The position numbers and the translations under genes are program-made. A stretch of 51,385 nt of DNA, taken from NCBI GenBank assembly GCA_016214785.1, contig JACRNV010000024.1, forward strand, positions 1-51,385, given 5' to 3'. Positions 7,666 to 15,280 of the stretch are shown piece after piece. Position 1 is the stretch's first letter. Every line of letters begins with the position of its first letter. This DNA comes from Methanobacteriota archaeon. GTDB taxonomy: Archaea; Thermoplasmatota; Thermoplasmata; SG8-5; JACRNV01. The notes beneath the pieces are model-generated. The model saw only the letters and a program-made list of their open reading frames with translations. It was not told the origin of the DNA and made no database searches.

Positions 7666-8994
7666 CTAGTATAGGTATCCCCAGGTCATCAGCCTGTCGC
7701 CGTTCTCGTTCCACTTCTCCCCGATGTCCGTCCTGTAGAACATGTTCGGTATCGTTATGTTCTTCACGCGCGAGTATGCCTGCTTCCTCGCCTCCTCGAC
7801 TGTCGCCCCATTGCCCGTTACGATGAGGCCGTAGCCCGATATCCCTGCCATCACCCAGTCCCCCTCGTGCAGCTTCACGTCCCCGAGGTGGACGCCCTCG
7901 CCCGCGGGCTTCTTGAACTGTATGACCGCGCCCTCCGAGTACTTGCGGAACGCCGCCGGGTCGTTGAACGGGAACGGCGGCGTCGCCAGGACCACCCCGA
8001 TCTGGAACCCGCGCTTGGCTTTGAAGTCGTACTTCTCGCCGCGGGCCAGCACGGCGAAGAAGTCGCCCCAGGGGCTGCTCACCCCCTCCATCTGGATCGA
8101 TATAGTCGGATAGCCGAACCGCGCCGTGAACTCCAGAGGGTAGACGCCGCGCGAGTTGGCGATGCAGTTGATGTCTATGTAGCCTGCATATCCAGACGCC
8201 GCGAGCTTCGCCTGCATCTTGCACAGCGTCTCGCGGAAGATGGCGTTCGGCGGGGACCAGTACATCAGGGTGCCCATCTCCCCCGTCGACGGCCCGATGT
8301 CCCCGGGGAACATGCGCTTGTGCTCGAAGTTGGTGCAGACCGGCAGGACGAACTCCTTGCCATTGAAGAACGTGCCGACGGCGACCTCGACCCCGGAGGC
8401 GTGCTTCTGGAGCTGGAAGACCTTAATGAATTTGCTCCACCGCTTCTTGTAGAGCTGCAGCACCTCTATTACGTCCGCGCCGTCCTCCTCCTGCCCGACA
8501 AAGAGCAGCTCCTTCTGGTCCTCGGCCTCCCCCGAGGGCTTGATGACATAGCGGTCGGGCTTCTCCTGGACGAATTTCATTGCCTCGTCGAAATCCGTGA
8601 ATGTCCATTTCGGAAGGATGTTGATGCCTGCGGCCTTCATCTCGTCCTGACCGAACTCCCTGTCGTCCTCCAGCCTGTCCGTGTAGCAGCTCCCGCCGAC
8701 GATTGCCTTTCCTTCCTTGCGGAGCGCGTCGGCGATTTCGCCGTAACCGATGTCGTCGAAGACGATGACGTCCGCCCAGTCCTTGTGGGGCTCCCATGCG
8801 TCGACCTTATCCACGAAGCCGTCTGAAACGTCCTTCTGGCACTTCTCCGAGATGTAGTAGCGGACCTCGTGCCCTTCCTTCCTCATCTGCCACGCAAGGT
8901 CGCCGATGAGCGCGTCCTTCGAGACGAACAGGAACTTCAGCCTCGGCCCTTCGGGCGCCTTCCCGTTGTTCATCGACGACTCCGAACGTGACAC
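7666..8994 (-). CDS. PurD-like ATP-grasp ligase (phosphoribosylamine-glycine ligase family)
   Basis: 442 residues. An N-terminal Rossmann-like domain (LKFLFVSKDALIGDLAWQM) leads into an ATP-grasp fold: DRYVIKPSGEAEDQKELLFVG, then EVAVGTFFNGKEFVLPVCTN, FPGDIGPSTGEMGTLMYW and YIDINCIANSRGVYPLEFTARFGYP, which carries the metal-binding acidic and Asn residues. The C terminus (VKNITIPNMFYRTDIGEK) matches the PurD C domain. True PurD makes glycinamide ribonucleotide in purine synthesis, but the N-terminal domain here differs from the usual 'GGREHA' form, so this may be a paralogue with another substrate. The start is 3 nt after the helicase stop, so the two genes are in one operon. The stop is TAG. 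Confidence 0.65.
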   Translation of the reverse strand: MSRSESSMNNGKAPEGPRLKFLFVSKDALIGDLAWQMRKEGHEVRYYISEKCQKDVSDGFVDKVDAWEPHKDWADVIVFDDIGYGEIADALRKEGKAIVGGSCYTDRLEDDREFGQDEMKAAGINILPKWTFTDFDEAMKFVQEKPDRYVIKPSGEAEDQKELLFVGQEEDGADVIEVLQLYKKRWSKFIKVFQLQKHASGVEVAVGTFFNGKEFVLPVCTNFEHKRMFPGDIGPSTGEMGTLMYWSPPNAIFRETLCKMQAKLAASGYAGYIDINCIANSRGVYPLEFTARFGYPTISIQMEGVSSPWGDFFAVLARGEKYDFKAKRGFQIGVVLATPPFPFNDPAAFRKYSEGAVIQFKKPAGEGVHLGDVKLHEGDWVMAGISGYGLIVTGNGATVEEARKQAYSRVKNITIPNMFYRTDIGEKWNENGDRLMTWGYLY

Positions 8995-8997
8995 AAT

Positions 8998-10386
8998 TTA
9001 ATAAACCTGCTGAGGCCTGCGCCTTCCCCCGCGCCCCCTCTCGCTGCCGCGATTGCCAGGGGCCCTACCCTGGCCGCCCTGCCCCCCGCTACGCGGCGGC
9101 CCCCGTCCGTGCCTGAGCGGCCCGCCCCCGCCACGGAAACCGCGCCCGTGCCCACCGCTGCCGCCCCTGAACCCGCCGCCACCCCCTTGCCGGTGGCCAC
9201 TGTGCCCTGACGGCCTACCATGCTGCGGCCGGCCCGCCGGTCGCGCCTCGCGTGGCGGTGCTGCCCGGCCATAGTCGAAGCCATCGAGCGTGCGCCTCTC
9301 GAGCCGCGCGCCCAGGAGACGCTCTATCGTGCCTATCATCTCCTCGTCCTCGCCGCACACAAGGGTGAAGGCGTCGCCGGTCCTGGCCGCGCGCCCCGTC
9401 CTGCCGATCCGGTGAGTGTAAGCGTCCGCGGTGTCGGGCATGTCATAATTGATGACGTGCGAGATGGAGGAGACGTCGATGCCCCTTGCCGCGATATCGG
9501 TCGCCACGAGGATCTGGTACGAGCCGTCGCGGAAGCCGTCCAGCGCGGCCTGCCTCTTCTTCTGAGACAGGTTCCCTTGCAGGGACGCGACCTTGAACCC
9601 CGACCTCCCGAGCTGCAGCGCAAGGCGCTTGGCCCTGTGTTTCGTGCGGGTGAAGACTAACACGGAATCTGTGTCGGTCTTCCGGAGCAGTTCGACAAGC
9701 AGCGACGTCTTGAGGTGCTGAGGCAGAGGGTAAAGGGCGTGGGATACAGTCTTGAGCGGGGCCGTGAAAGCGACCTGGACGGTTATCGGGTTGCGTAGCA
9801 TCTCGCCGGCAAGCCTGCGGATTTCGTCGGGCATCGTTGCCGAGAAGAGAAGGGTCTGGCGCTTCTGCGGGACGTGCCTCATGATGCGCCTTATGTCCGG
9901 GAGAAAACCCATGTCCAGCATCCTGTCCGCCTCGTCCAGCACTAGCACCTCAACCTTCGACAGGTCGATGTTTCCCTGGCCGATGTGGTCGAGCAGGCGC
10001 CCCGGGCACGCGACTACAATTTCGCAGCCCGCCCGCAGGTTGGTTAGTTGCGGGCCCGCGCCTACGCCGCCGTACATCGTCATGCTGTGCAGGCCTGTCT
10101 GCTTGCCTATGGAGCGGAAGAACACGTGCGTCTGCTCGGCCAGCTCGCGCGTGGGGGCCACCACGAGGGCGCGCACGCGCTTCCTTGGGCCGGTCATCAG
10201 GCGCTCCAGAATTGGTAGTACGAAGACAGCGGTCTTGCCCGTGCCGGTCTGCGCCAGGCACATCACATCGAGCCCGCGAATCACCGGGGAGATTGCCTTC
10301 TCCTGTATCGGCGTGGGGGTCGTGTAGCCCATCGCCTTGATGCCTGCCGCAACGGCTGGGTGGAACTCGAAGCCAGCAAAGCCCAT
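8998..10386 (-). CDS. DEAD-box RNA helicase with an RGG-rich tail
   Basis: 462 residues of ATP-dependent RNA helicase. All core motifs are visible in order: Q motif GYTTPTPIQEKAI, I AQTGTGKT, Ia PTRELAEQ, CPGR, II DEAD, III SAT, IV VLVFTRTKHRAK, V ARGID and VI HRIGRTGRAAR. Residues about 380-462 are a low-complexity Gly/Arg tail with many RGG and GRG triplets that probably binds RNA, as in CsdA/RhlE-like enzymes. A longer frame starts at 10428, but AGGAGG lies 4-5 nt before the ATG at 10386, with a TATA-like TTTTATTA further up. Likely roles are ribosome assembly, RNA decay or cold adaptation. It leads an operon with the PurD-like gene. Confidence 0.9.
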   Translation of the reverse strand: MGFAGFEFHPAVAAGIKAMGYTTPTPIQEKAISPVIRGLDVMCLAQTGTGKTAVFVLPILERLMTGPRKRVRALVVAPTRELAEQTHVFFRSIGKQTGLHSMTMYGGVGAGPQLTNLRAGCEIVVACPGRLLDHIGQGNIDLSKVEVLVLDEADRMLDMGFLPDIRRIMRHVPQKRQTLLFSATMPDEIRRLAGEMLRNPITVQVAFTAPLKTVSHALYPLPQHLKTSLLVELLRKTDTDSVLVFTRTKHRAKRLALQLGRSGFKVASLQGNLSQKKRQAALDGFRDGSYQILVATDIAARGIDVSSISHVINYDMPDTADAYTHRIGRTGRAARTGDAFTLVCGEDEEMIGTIERLLGARLERRTLDGFDYGRAAPPREARPAGRPQHGRPSGHSGHRQGGGGGFRGGSGGHGRGFRGGGGPLRHGRGPPRSGGQGGQGRAPGNRGSERGRGGRRRPQQVY

Positions 10387-10388
10387 CG

Positions 10389-10425
10389 TCCCTCCTAAAG
10401 GGAACCGTGCTAATAAAACAGAGCC
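10389..10425 (-). promoter_or_regulatory. Shine-Dalgarno and TATA-like element of the helicase gene
   Basis: On the minus strand TTTTATTA is followed by TTAGGAGGGACG just before ATG. The strong AGGAGG decides the start at 10386 over the upstream start at 10428. Confidence 0.6.
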
Positions 10426-10529
10426 CAAAGCTGCAATGCTACCAGGGCGTACAATTTACGGTGAATGCAAGTACTTCTCACCCTCGACGAAGCTGTTCAT
10501 GCCCTTTATACCGACACCTGCTCCTGAAA

Positions 10530-11192
10530 TTACGTAGAGGCTTGTGCTTCCCTTTTAATTAATTTGAGAGCCGTCTTCGGGCAGCATGTGACGCACAGGC
10601 CACAGCCGTAGCATTTCTGTGGCGCGAAAATGACTTTACCATCATATTTTTCATGTGCCTTGAAATGACATTTTTCTATGCATTTTCCACAGTTGATACA
10701 TTTACACTCGTCTTTTTCGACTATGTAATCTGATTGGAGAACTGCATCTAAGCGACCGAATTTTAGTAAGGCATTTAGTTCTTGGCAACAACATGGGCAA
10801 CAACTGCAGATCGCTTCCGGCACCCACCCCTTCACATTGATGATCATATGCACGAGGCCTGCGTCCTCGGTCACCTTCAATATTCGTTTGGCCTCATCTA
10901 TGCTGATTTGTCTCGCGCCACCATCCTTGATTTGACTCTCAGCCGTAGAATCCAGAATAATGCAGGTATCCTTAGACGCATCGCATTTATTTAGATTCGT
11001 CCTGCATTCGCAAGGCTGAAGGGCAATCAATTTAGTATTAGATAGGATCTTAATAACCTGCTCATTCGGTAAAACCATTTGAGAGGCTTCGCACGCTTGG
11101 TTGATAGGAACAATTATGGAAGACTCGGCTTTGCCAGATTTGCGCTTCTCAGTCCTCTTATCCATAGCGCCCTTTAGCCAATCATTCGTCAT
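10530..11192 (-). CDS. Cysteine-rich double [4Fe-4S] ferredoxin-type protein
   Basis: 220 residues. The C-terminal third holds two ferredoxin motifs, CKCINCGKCIEKC (about 163-175) and CYGCGLCVTCCP (about 194-205), both CxxCxxCxxxC-type with a final Cys, so two [4Fe-4S] clusters are expected. The middle contains two more Cys groups, CECR...C...C and CSCCPCCCQ, which may bind a further cluster or metal. There is no signal peptide, so it is cytoplasmic. Similar ferredoxin-like proteins occur in anaerobic archaea, but no reaction is assigned. It is richer in AT than the helicase operon and is followed in the island by repeat R1, so it is probably the outermost cassette. Its redox partner is not in the window. 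Confidence 0.65.
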   Translation of the reverse strand: MTNDWLKGAMDKRTEKRKSGKAESSIIVPINQACEASQMVLPNEQVIKILSNTKLIALQPCECRTNLNKCDASKDTCIILDSTAESQIKDGGARQISIDEAKRILKVTEDAGLVHMIINVKGWVPEAICSCCPCCCQELNALLKFGRLDAVLQSDYIVEKDECKCINCGKCIEKCHFKAHEKYDGKVIFAPQKCYGCGLCVTCCPKTALKLIKREAQAST

Positions 11193-11212
11193 CGTCTGCT
11201 CAGATGGAATGC

Positions 11213-11304
11213 GGTTCCTATAAAGTTATCTTAACAGCTCGCTCCGGCGAGGCATCACGCCCCCTCTCGTCGCTGGGATAGAAAGACAGGTCTCGGGGGA
11301 GCTC
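11213..11304. repeat. Structured inter-cassette repeat R1 (internally deleted)
   Basis: Begins GGTTCCTAT, which matches the left part of R3/R4, then jumps to CTCCGGCGAGGCATCACGCC, the right part of R4. It ends in TCTCGGGGGAG. About 200 bp of the full element are missing. It separates the Fe-S gene from the GNAT gene. Confidence 0.65.
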
Positions 11305-12258
11305 GGGAGTTAAACTATATTCGGAGATGGGCCTTCTGCATGATGTTTGTTTCAGATACTACTTCAAATCCGCAACTCTGATACAATTTTAATGCGCTGG
11401 AATTCTTCAAATCGACATTCAACTCTGCGGTTAAAGCACCTTTGTCTCGCATCCAAGACAAACCAGATGATAACAGATGTTTTCCTAGACCTTTATTTCG
11501 CTCACTTGGAATCACTGAAATCCATGTAACATACCCTGTTTTTGGCATGGCTGGGTGAATGAAGTTGAAAATCATTCCAACAATGGCATTATCTTTCCGC
11601 GCAACAATCAAACCATTAATGTCGAAACCTTTTTCTTGGATAAGCCGGTTAAATTCAGAGATTATTTCCTGCACATGCTCATTTTGAAAACCAGCAGTTA
11701 AAACATCACGAATATTATCCATCTCATTCGGATTACCTGCGCCAATATTATAGCCAGCCACTATTTGTGGGCTTGATTTCACAAGTTGTGCAATATTGCA
11801 TGACATATGGTATGATATTCTCCAAATGTAAAAACCACGAGACTTGTAGAAAGCAATCATTTTAGGAAATGTCGAATCTACTAAGACTCTGGCATCATTC
11901 AATCCTTTCTGACCATAATAATTCATAACCAAGTCATAAAGGGTATCTTCGACACCACACATACGATATTCTGGACTAACAATCATTCCGATAATACCTG
12001 TTTTTCCAGCAAAAACCTCTCCTTTCACACTTCCAACGATCTCCGAATCTTTGATTGCCAGGAAATGAGATTGAGAATCGTACCCAGGTACACCGAAGAT
12101 GTATTGTTGTGCGATGTCTACAGTTAAGTTATTATGTTTAGGAAAATCTGAGTGAGCATGATTATAGAACTTGATAAACTTCTCAACATCTGTTGATTTA
12201 TCATAATTTTTATAAATAATACTAGTCCGGCCCATCTCCTTCAAAGTTATTCACTCCC
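11305..12258. repeat. Weak inverted repeats around the GNAT cassette
   Basis: GGGAGTTAA at 11305-11313 and GGGAGTGAA read on the minus strand from 12258 bracket the gene. Only six bases match exactly, so this pair is much weaker than those of the other cassettes and could be chance. Confidence 0.3.
11315..12244 (-). CDS. Tandem-GNAT N-acetyltransferase
   Basis: 309 residues with two GNAT folds in series, an arrangement like mycothiol synthase and some antibiotic acetyltransferases. Domain 1 (about 10-150) contains FLAIKDSEIVGSVKGE and IIGMIVSPEYRMCGVEDTLY. Domain 2 (about 165-305) contains the better preserved acetyl-CoA loop WISVIPSERNKGLGKHLL (an R/Q-x-x-G-x-G/A-type P-loop) and the late LKLYQSCGFEVV strand. 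Domain 1 has RMCGVE at the loop, so it may be catalytically dead. Substrate is unknown. Codons are AT-rich compared with the flanking genome, which suggests transfer. The minus-strand TTTGAAGGAG just before the ATG is the ribosome binding site. The stop is TAG. Confidence 0.75.
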   Translation of the reverse strand: MKEMGRTSIIYKNYDKSTDVEKFIKFYNHAHSDFPKHNNLTVDIAQQYIFGVPGYDSQSHFLAIKDSEIVGSVKGEVFAGKTGIIGMIVSPEYRMCGVEDTLYDLVMNYYGQKGLNDARVLVDSTFPKMIAFYKSRGFYIWRISYHMSCNIAQLVKSSPQIVAGYNIGAGNPNEMDNIRDVLTAGFQNEHVQEIISEFNRLIQEKGFDINGLIVARKDNAIVGMIFNFIHPAMPKTGYVTWISVIPSERNKGLGKHLLSSGLSWMRDKGALTAELNVDLKNSSALKLYQSCGFEVVSETNIMQKAHLRI

Positions 12259-12260
12259 TC

Positions 12261-12524
12261 GCAAGTGACCCGCTTGGAATCGTTCGCTCACGCTCACTAC
12301 AATGATAATCCGCTTCTTAAATGATGCGATTACTCCGGGCCAGCGTTGAACTTGTCCTTTTCCCTTGTATTCTCGACTAAAGACGCTGCGTACTGACTTC
12401 AAATCCGAGCGGGAAAACCGTGCGCCCTCCTGTCTGAACGTCGTTTGAAGATCGGAAGGCTCCGGTGAGGCATCAACGGCGCTCGCGTCACTGGGAGAAT
12501 GGTCGCGCGTTAGGGGCTCACTTC
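12261..12524. repeat. Structured inter-cassette repeat R2
   Basis: Contains CAAGTGACC near its left end, AGTTGAACTT-like sequence, CCTTGTATTCTCG (12363-12375, identical in R4), GTACTGACTT, GAGCGGGAAAACCGTGCG and GAGGCATCAACG. Hairpin H2 here is GCCCTCC (12424-12430) with GGAAGGC (12454-12460), six of seven paired. It fills the gap between the GNAT and vapBC cassettes. Confidence 0.65.
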
Positions 12525-12536
12525 GGGGTGTTCTTC

Positions 12537-12911
12537 TTATTCTAGCATAACCACATTTTTCAAGTTCTTGAAATGCGCATCTTTAGAAACTAACTTTGAT
12601 TTAGTAAGTGTCGAAGTAGCGTAAATGATGGCATCAATCGAATGCAACCCATTCTCGATCCTGAAATCTGCTGCCGCAAGCGCAAGAGTGTCATCGATTT
12701 CGACGATGGTTGACCGTTCGGCTATGAACTTGATTCGCTCCTTCCAGCTCTTGTTCTCACGTTGATACTTCGATTTAACTTCCATCAACGAGATTGTACT
12801 TGTATAAATTAAGTCATCGCTATCGATATAGCTACGAACGACCTGGCCAATCTCCATGCCAGAAAAGTACTCAATCCAGGCGCTCGAATCAAACGTTACG
12901 TTCATGCTCAT
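12537..12911 (-). CDS. vapC: VapC-like PIN-domain toxin
   Basis: A 124-residue PIN ribonuclease. The acidic active-site set is visible: Asp in VTFDSSAWIEYF (residue 8), Glu in SLMEVKSKY (about 44), Asp in HSIDAIIYATS (about 92) and Asp in LVSKDAHF (about 110). VapC toxins cut tRNA or rRNA and are held inactive by VapB. The gene overlaps the end of vapB by about 23 nt, as usual for these operons. Start could be the ATG at 12911 or the ATG at 12905. It forms one cassette of the island with its antitoxin; such modules often stabilise mobile DNA. Confidence 0.85.
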   Translation of the reverse strand: MSMNVTFDSSAWIEYFSGMEIGQVVRSYIDSDDLIYTSTISLMEVKSKYQRENKSWKERIKFIAERSTIVEIDDTLALAAADFRIENGLHSIDAIIYATSTLTKSKLVSKDAHFKNLKNVVMLE

Positions 12912-13092
12912 CCCTAAGGTCGTTCATCTTGACTTTCTTTAGCCAAGGGTCTGCGCCGAACATGCTCTTTTTCCGCCTCTTCTTGAAGTGAATCGCCAGT
13001 ATCTCGTTCACAGTGAGAGAGATCTTGCGCTTACCATATGCTCGAACAATATTATGGTAGATGTCGTCCCGAATTTCTATTGTAGTTCTCAT
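12889..13092 (-). CDS. vapB: VapB-like ribbon-helix-helix antitoxin
   Basis: 67 residues starting MRTTIEIRDDIYHNIVRAYG, a ribbon-helix-helix DNA-binding fold (beta strand RTTIEI, helix DDIYHNIVRAYG, helix SLTVNEILAIHF), followed by a basic linker and a tail (ADPWLKKVKMNDLRDEHE) that probably covers the toxin active site. A TTG at 13101 would add three residues; the ATG at 13092 is preferred because family members begin at this strand. It overlaps vapC. Expected to repress its own promoter through the palindrome at 13104-13117. Confidence 0.82.
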   Translation of the reverse strand: MRTTIEIRDDIYHNIVRAYGKRKISLTVNEILAIHFKKRRKKSMFGADPWLKKVKMNDLRDEHERNV

Positions 13093-13103
13093 ATCTATCA
13101 ATA

Positions 13104-13117
13104 AAGCATATATGCTT
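13104..13117. promoter_or_regulatory. Palindromic operator of vapBC
   Basis: AAGCATATATGCTT is a perfect 14-bp palindrome 12-25 nt upstream of the vapB ATG and overlaps an AT-rich promoter. Position and symmetry fit an autorepression site for the RHH antitoxin. Confidence 0.6.
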
Positions 13118-13162
13118 ATGCCTTAATATACTTTTCTATAAAAAAGCCAGAACACCCCTCCG

Positions 13163-13449
13163 TTCGTCCCAAGTGACGGTTCCTATTCGCCTATTTCATG
13201 GGCTCAGATATCACATCGTACCTATTTAAAATCCCTACCCCGTCCTTCGGTTGTACCTCAGATTTTCGCTCTTCCACCCGCTCCAAAGTGCTGAAATGTA
13301 GTACCTAAGCAAAAGTCGGGATACAACAAGCCGTAAATAACGGATACGCGAAAACTCTTCAAAGCCCTGTCTCCTCGTCAATTACTGGACGGGCTTTTCG
13401 AGCGAGGCATCACGCCCCTCACGTCAAACTTATTCAGTACTCGGGGAGG
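13163..13449. repeat. Structured inter-cassette repeat R3
   Basis: Starts CGTCCC then CAAGTGACGGTTCCTAT (13170-13186, identical in R4). It carries hairpin H1 GCCTAT-TTC-ATGGGC (13189-13203), hairpin H2 AAAGCCC (13361-13367) with GGGCTTT (13391-13397), and the block GAGGCATCACGCCCCTC (13404-13420, identical in R4). It ends TACTCGGGGAGG. This is a full-length copy of about 290 bp. The middle (about 13255-13360) is diverged. Confidence 0.7.
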
Positions 13450-13471
13450 TGTCCGACCTCTGACGCTAAAC

Positions 13472-14104
13472 GGCTGGGGGCACTCAGTTATTATATTGAT
13501 TTCAGCAGCTCATCTTTCTTTGCCTTGAACTCACCCTCGGTAATTATGCCATCTCTTACCAGTTGATGTAGTTCCCTTATTATTCTGGGGATATTAACTG
13601 CTTCTGGGTGTATTCCAATCTTAGGGTGATGCTTGGCAGGAATCTCTATAGATGCGGGCTCAGCCATGGTGGGAACCTCTATTGGCATTTCACTAACAGC
13701 CACATTGCTATCTCTCTGGGGAACACCCATGCTTTTTACTTTACCTTTCTTGGATGATGGTACGACCTTTCTAGCGGTCTTTGTATCACGAACCTTTTGA
13801 AACGTTATCGTTTTACCAAGTTTCACAGGGCCGGTCATCCAACCCATGCTGTTCCAGCCACCTGAAATCCGTTCTCTCGAGTTTGCCCAAAATGCCCGAT
13901 GCTTATACGCAGAGGACGGGAGCTTTCCCCCCACCATGTCTTCAATATCCTTATACGTCAAGGTCTCTTTCTGTTTCTGGCTGTTCCGCAGATATGCCTT
14001 AATTGCGCCATACTTGCTCATCGTTATCACCGTCCTATCTAATACATCACCTTTTTAAATAGTTATCTGATAGTCTCTTTTAACATTTATTCGTGCCCCC
14101 AGCC
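13472..14104. repeat. Inverted repeats bracketing the DUF7662-like cassette
   Basis: GGCTGGGGGCAC at 13472-13483 recurs as its exact reverse complement at 14093-14104. These 12-bp perfect ends enclose only the single gene 13491-14021. Confidence 0.7.
13491..14021 (-). CDS. DUF7662-like protein with a C-terminal SHOCT-like motif
   Basis: 176 residues. The first about 80 (MSKYGAIKAYLRNSQKQKET, then TLTYKDIEDMVGGKLPSSAY and RAFWANSRERISGGWNSMGW) resemble a small domain of unknown function (DUF7662 pattern: short helix, 'tLtf.eIE.ilG..LP.sA', 'WW.N', 'W...GW.v'). A linker rich in Lys, Pro and Ser follows. The last about 30 residues (ELHQLVRDGIITEGEFKAKKDELL) fit SHOCT, a short oligomerisation motif found at protein ends. 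The ATG at 14021 is preferred over the GTG at 14030 because GGTGAT precedes it. A single-gene cassette in the island; the function is unknown. Domain naming is from memory of the pattern. Confidence 0.55.
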   Translation of the reverse strand: MSKYGAIKAYLRNSQKQKETLTYKDIEDMVGGKLPSSAYKHRAFWANSRERISGGWNSMGWMTGPVKLGKTITFQKVRDTKTARKVVPSSKKGKVKSMGVPQRDSNVAVSEMPIEVPTMAEPASIEIPAKHHPKIGIHPEAVNIPRIIRELHQLVRDGIITEGEFKAKKDELLKSI

Positions 14105-14117
14105 TCCGATTCTATAC

Positions 14118-14395
14118 GGTCGTCCCCCAAGTGACGGTTCCTATACGCCCATTTCATGGGCTCTGTTATTACATTGGACCTATATAAAATCTCTACCCCG
14201 TCCCTTCGTTGAACTCGTGATTGGCCCTTGTATTCTCGCTGGAAATCGCTGAGTACTGACATTGTACCCAAGCGGGCCAACCGTGCGATTTTCTGGCTAT
14301 CGTCAAATCCAGGACGAAAATCTCCGGCGAGGCATCACGCCCCTCGCGTCGTATAGAGGTTGTTCTCGGGGAGGAGCTGAGCTATGTTACGAAAC
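14118..14395. repeat. Structured inter-cassette repeat R4
   Basis: The best-preserved copy. CAAGTGACGGTTCCTAT (14128-14144); H1 GCCCAT-TTC-ATGGGC (14147-14161, perfect); CTACCCCGTCC; CCTTGTATTCTCG (14226-14238); CAAGCGGGCCAACCGTGCG; H2 GATTTTC (14287-14293) with GAAAATC (14316-14322); H3 GCGAGG (14327-14332) with CCTCGC (14342-14347); end CTCGGGGAGGAGCTGAGC. H2 arms differ in sequence from R2 and R3 yet still pair. Confidence 0.7.
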
Positions 14396-14461
14396 GGGGG
14401 TGTGCCCTAGATTGCAAATCGATACTTGATTTTCTCTGTGAATAAACGAGAGTTTGGCCGT
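14396..14461 (+). repeat. Left inverted repeat of the ParB-nuclease cassette
   Basis: GGGGGTGTGCCC (14396-14407) and GAGAGTTTGGCCGT (14448-14461). Both blocks recur inverted at 16169-16180 and 16134-16147. The spacer differs by about 19 nt between the two ends. Confidence 0.7.
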
Positions 14462-14475
14462 CCGTAATAAATGAT

Positions 14476-15279
14476 TTAAGAGTTTTTAATCTTTTTAACT
14501 ACATCTTTAAATGATTGGATATCGCCGCTACTTTGAAAGTCTTTAACAGCCCTCATTAGTGGTTGTTTCAATTCATCTGGAATAAAATTACATCCATCAA
14601 GCCCACGACATATACGAGCATCGAAAGCGCCCTCTAAAGCCATATCTCTTAGCCCATCTAACTTACCAACATCTCCCCCACTTCTTTTTAGCATTTCTAA
14701 TTGAATCTGTTGCTTAAAACCGCCAATGCGCTCAAGAACTTCCTCTTGCTTATCCAGAGCAAATGTTTCAGCGATTTTCGATAATGTTTCTATTCCTGCT
14801 GGACCATTTGCGGTTGTTAATTTTTCTTGGAGGGCAGGAGCAAGGTTGAGTAACTTGAGATATTTTCGTATTGTCAAGCTAGATACGCCAGTTTCTTTTG
14901 CGACCTTATTATAATCAGAGTATTTATCATAAATTATTTTATAAGCTCTAGCCTTATCAATTGGGTTCATATCTGCTCGATGAACGTTCTCAATGAGCGA
15001 GATAATTGTGGCATCAACATCATCTGAAATGTCTCTGATAATTGCAGGTATTGTCTCTAGCCCAATTTTCTTACACGCAAGAAAACGTCGTTGCCCTGCG
15101 ATTAGACTATATGTGCCATTGTGATGCTTCCGTACTGTTATTGGACTTAGCAATCCTTTTTCTTTTATGCTACTTGCCAATTCGTCTAAACCAGTATCTT
15201 CTGTTCCAGCCCCTAAATCTTTTCGAGTATTGAGTTCAGATACTTGAATATCTGACAATCTAATCTCCTTCACTTCCAT
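14476..15279 (-). CDS. ParB-like protein (ParB/Srx N-terminal domain plus HTH)
   Basis: 267 residues beginning MEVKEIRLSDIQVSELNTRK. The N-terminal ParB/Srx fold shows SSIKEKGLLSPITVRK, YSLIAGQRRFLACKKIGLETIPAII (the 'GxRRxxA' CTP/nuclease-box region) and LIENVHRADMNPIDKARAYK (the ENxxR motif). An HTH follows (NKVAKETGVSSLTIRKYLKLLNL), then a helical C-terminal domain. Classical ParB proteins bind parS sites and CTP, but no ParA gene is nearby, so plasmid-type partition is unlikely. Other family members act as nucleases or in defence and mobile elements. The ATG at 15279 lies one base after the stop of the upstream nuclease gene (TAAG-ATG), so the two are translationally coupled and probably form one functional unit. 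Confidence 0.75.
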   Translation of the reverse strand: MEVKEIRLSDIQVSELNTRKDLGAGTEDTGLDELASSIKEKGLLSPITVRKHHNGTYSLIAGQRRFLACKKIGLETIPAIIRDISDDVDATIISLIENVHRADMNPIDKARAYKIIYDKYSDYNKVAKETGVSSLTIRKYLKLLNLAPALQEKLTTANGPAGIETLSKIAETFALDKQEEVLERIGGFKQQIQLEMLKRSGGDVGKLDGLRDMALEGAFDARICRGLDGCNFIPDELKQPLMRAVKDFQSSGDIQSFKDVVKKIKNS

Positions 15280-15280
15280 C

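Larger units (their letters stand above)
12525..13158. repeat. Inverted repeats bracketing the vapBC cassette
   Basis: GGGGTGTTCT at 12525-12534 is repeated in perfect inverted orientation at 13149-13158 (AGAACACCCC). The left copy ends 2 bp from the vapC stop codon. The pair encloses exactly vapC and vapB. Confidence 0.65.

Noticed and set aside
7867-8826. Long plus-strand frame opposite the PurD-like gene
   Set aside because: A GC-rich shadow frame: Arg-, Leu- and Val-rich with no recognisable motif, while the minus strand encodes a clear ATP-grasp protein.
14080-14280. 66-residue reading frame across R4 on the minus strand
   Set aside because: In R3 the same stretch has an in-frame stop, and substitutions between R3 and R4 are not concentrated at third codon positions, so R is not protein-coding.
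11210-14400. R elements as integron attC sites
   Set aside because: Only scattered partial matches to GTTRRRY or RYYYAAC; no paired core sites at the right spacing, no integrase, and R is much longer than an attC. The analogy is organisational only.
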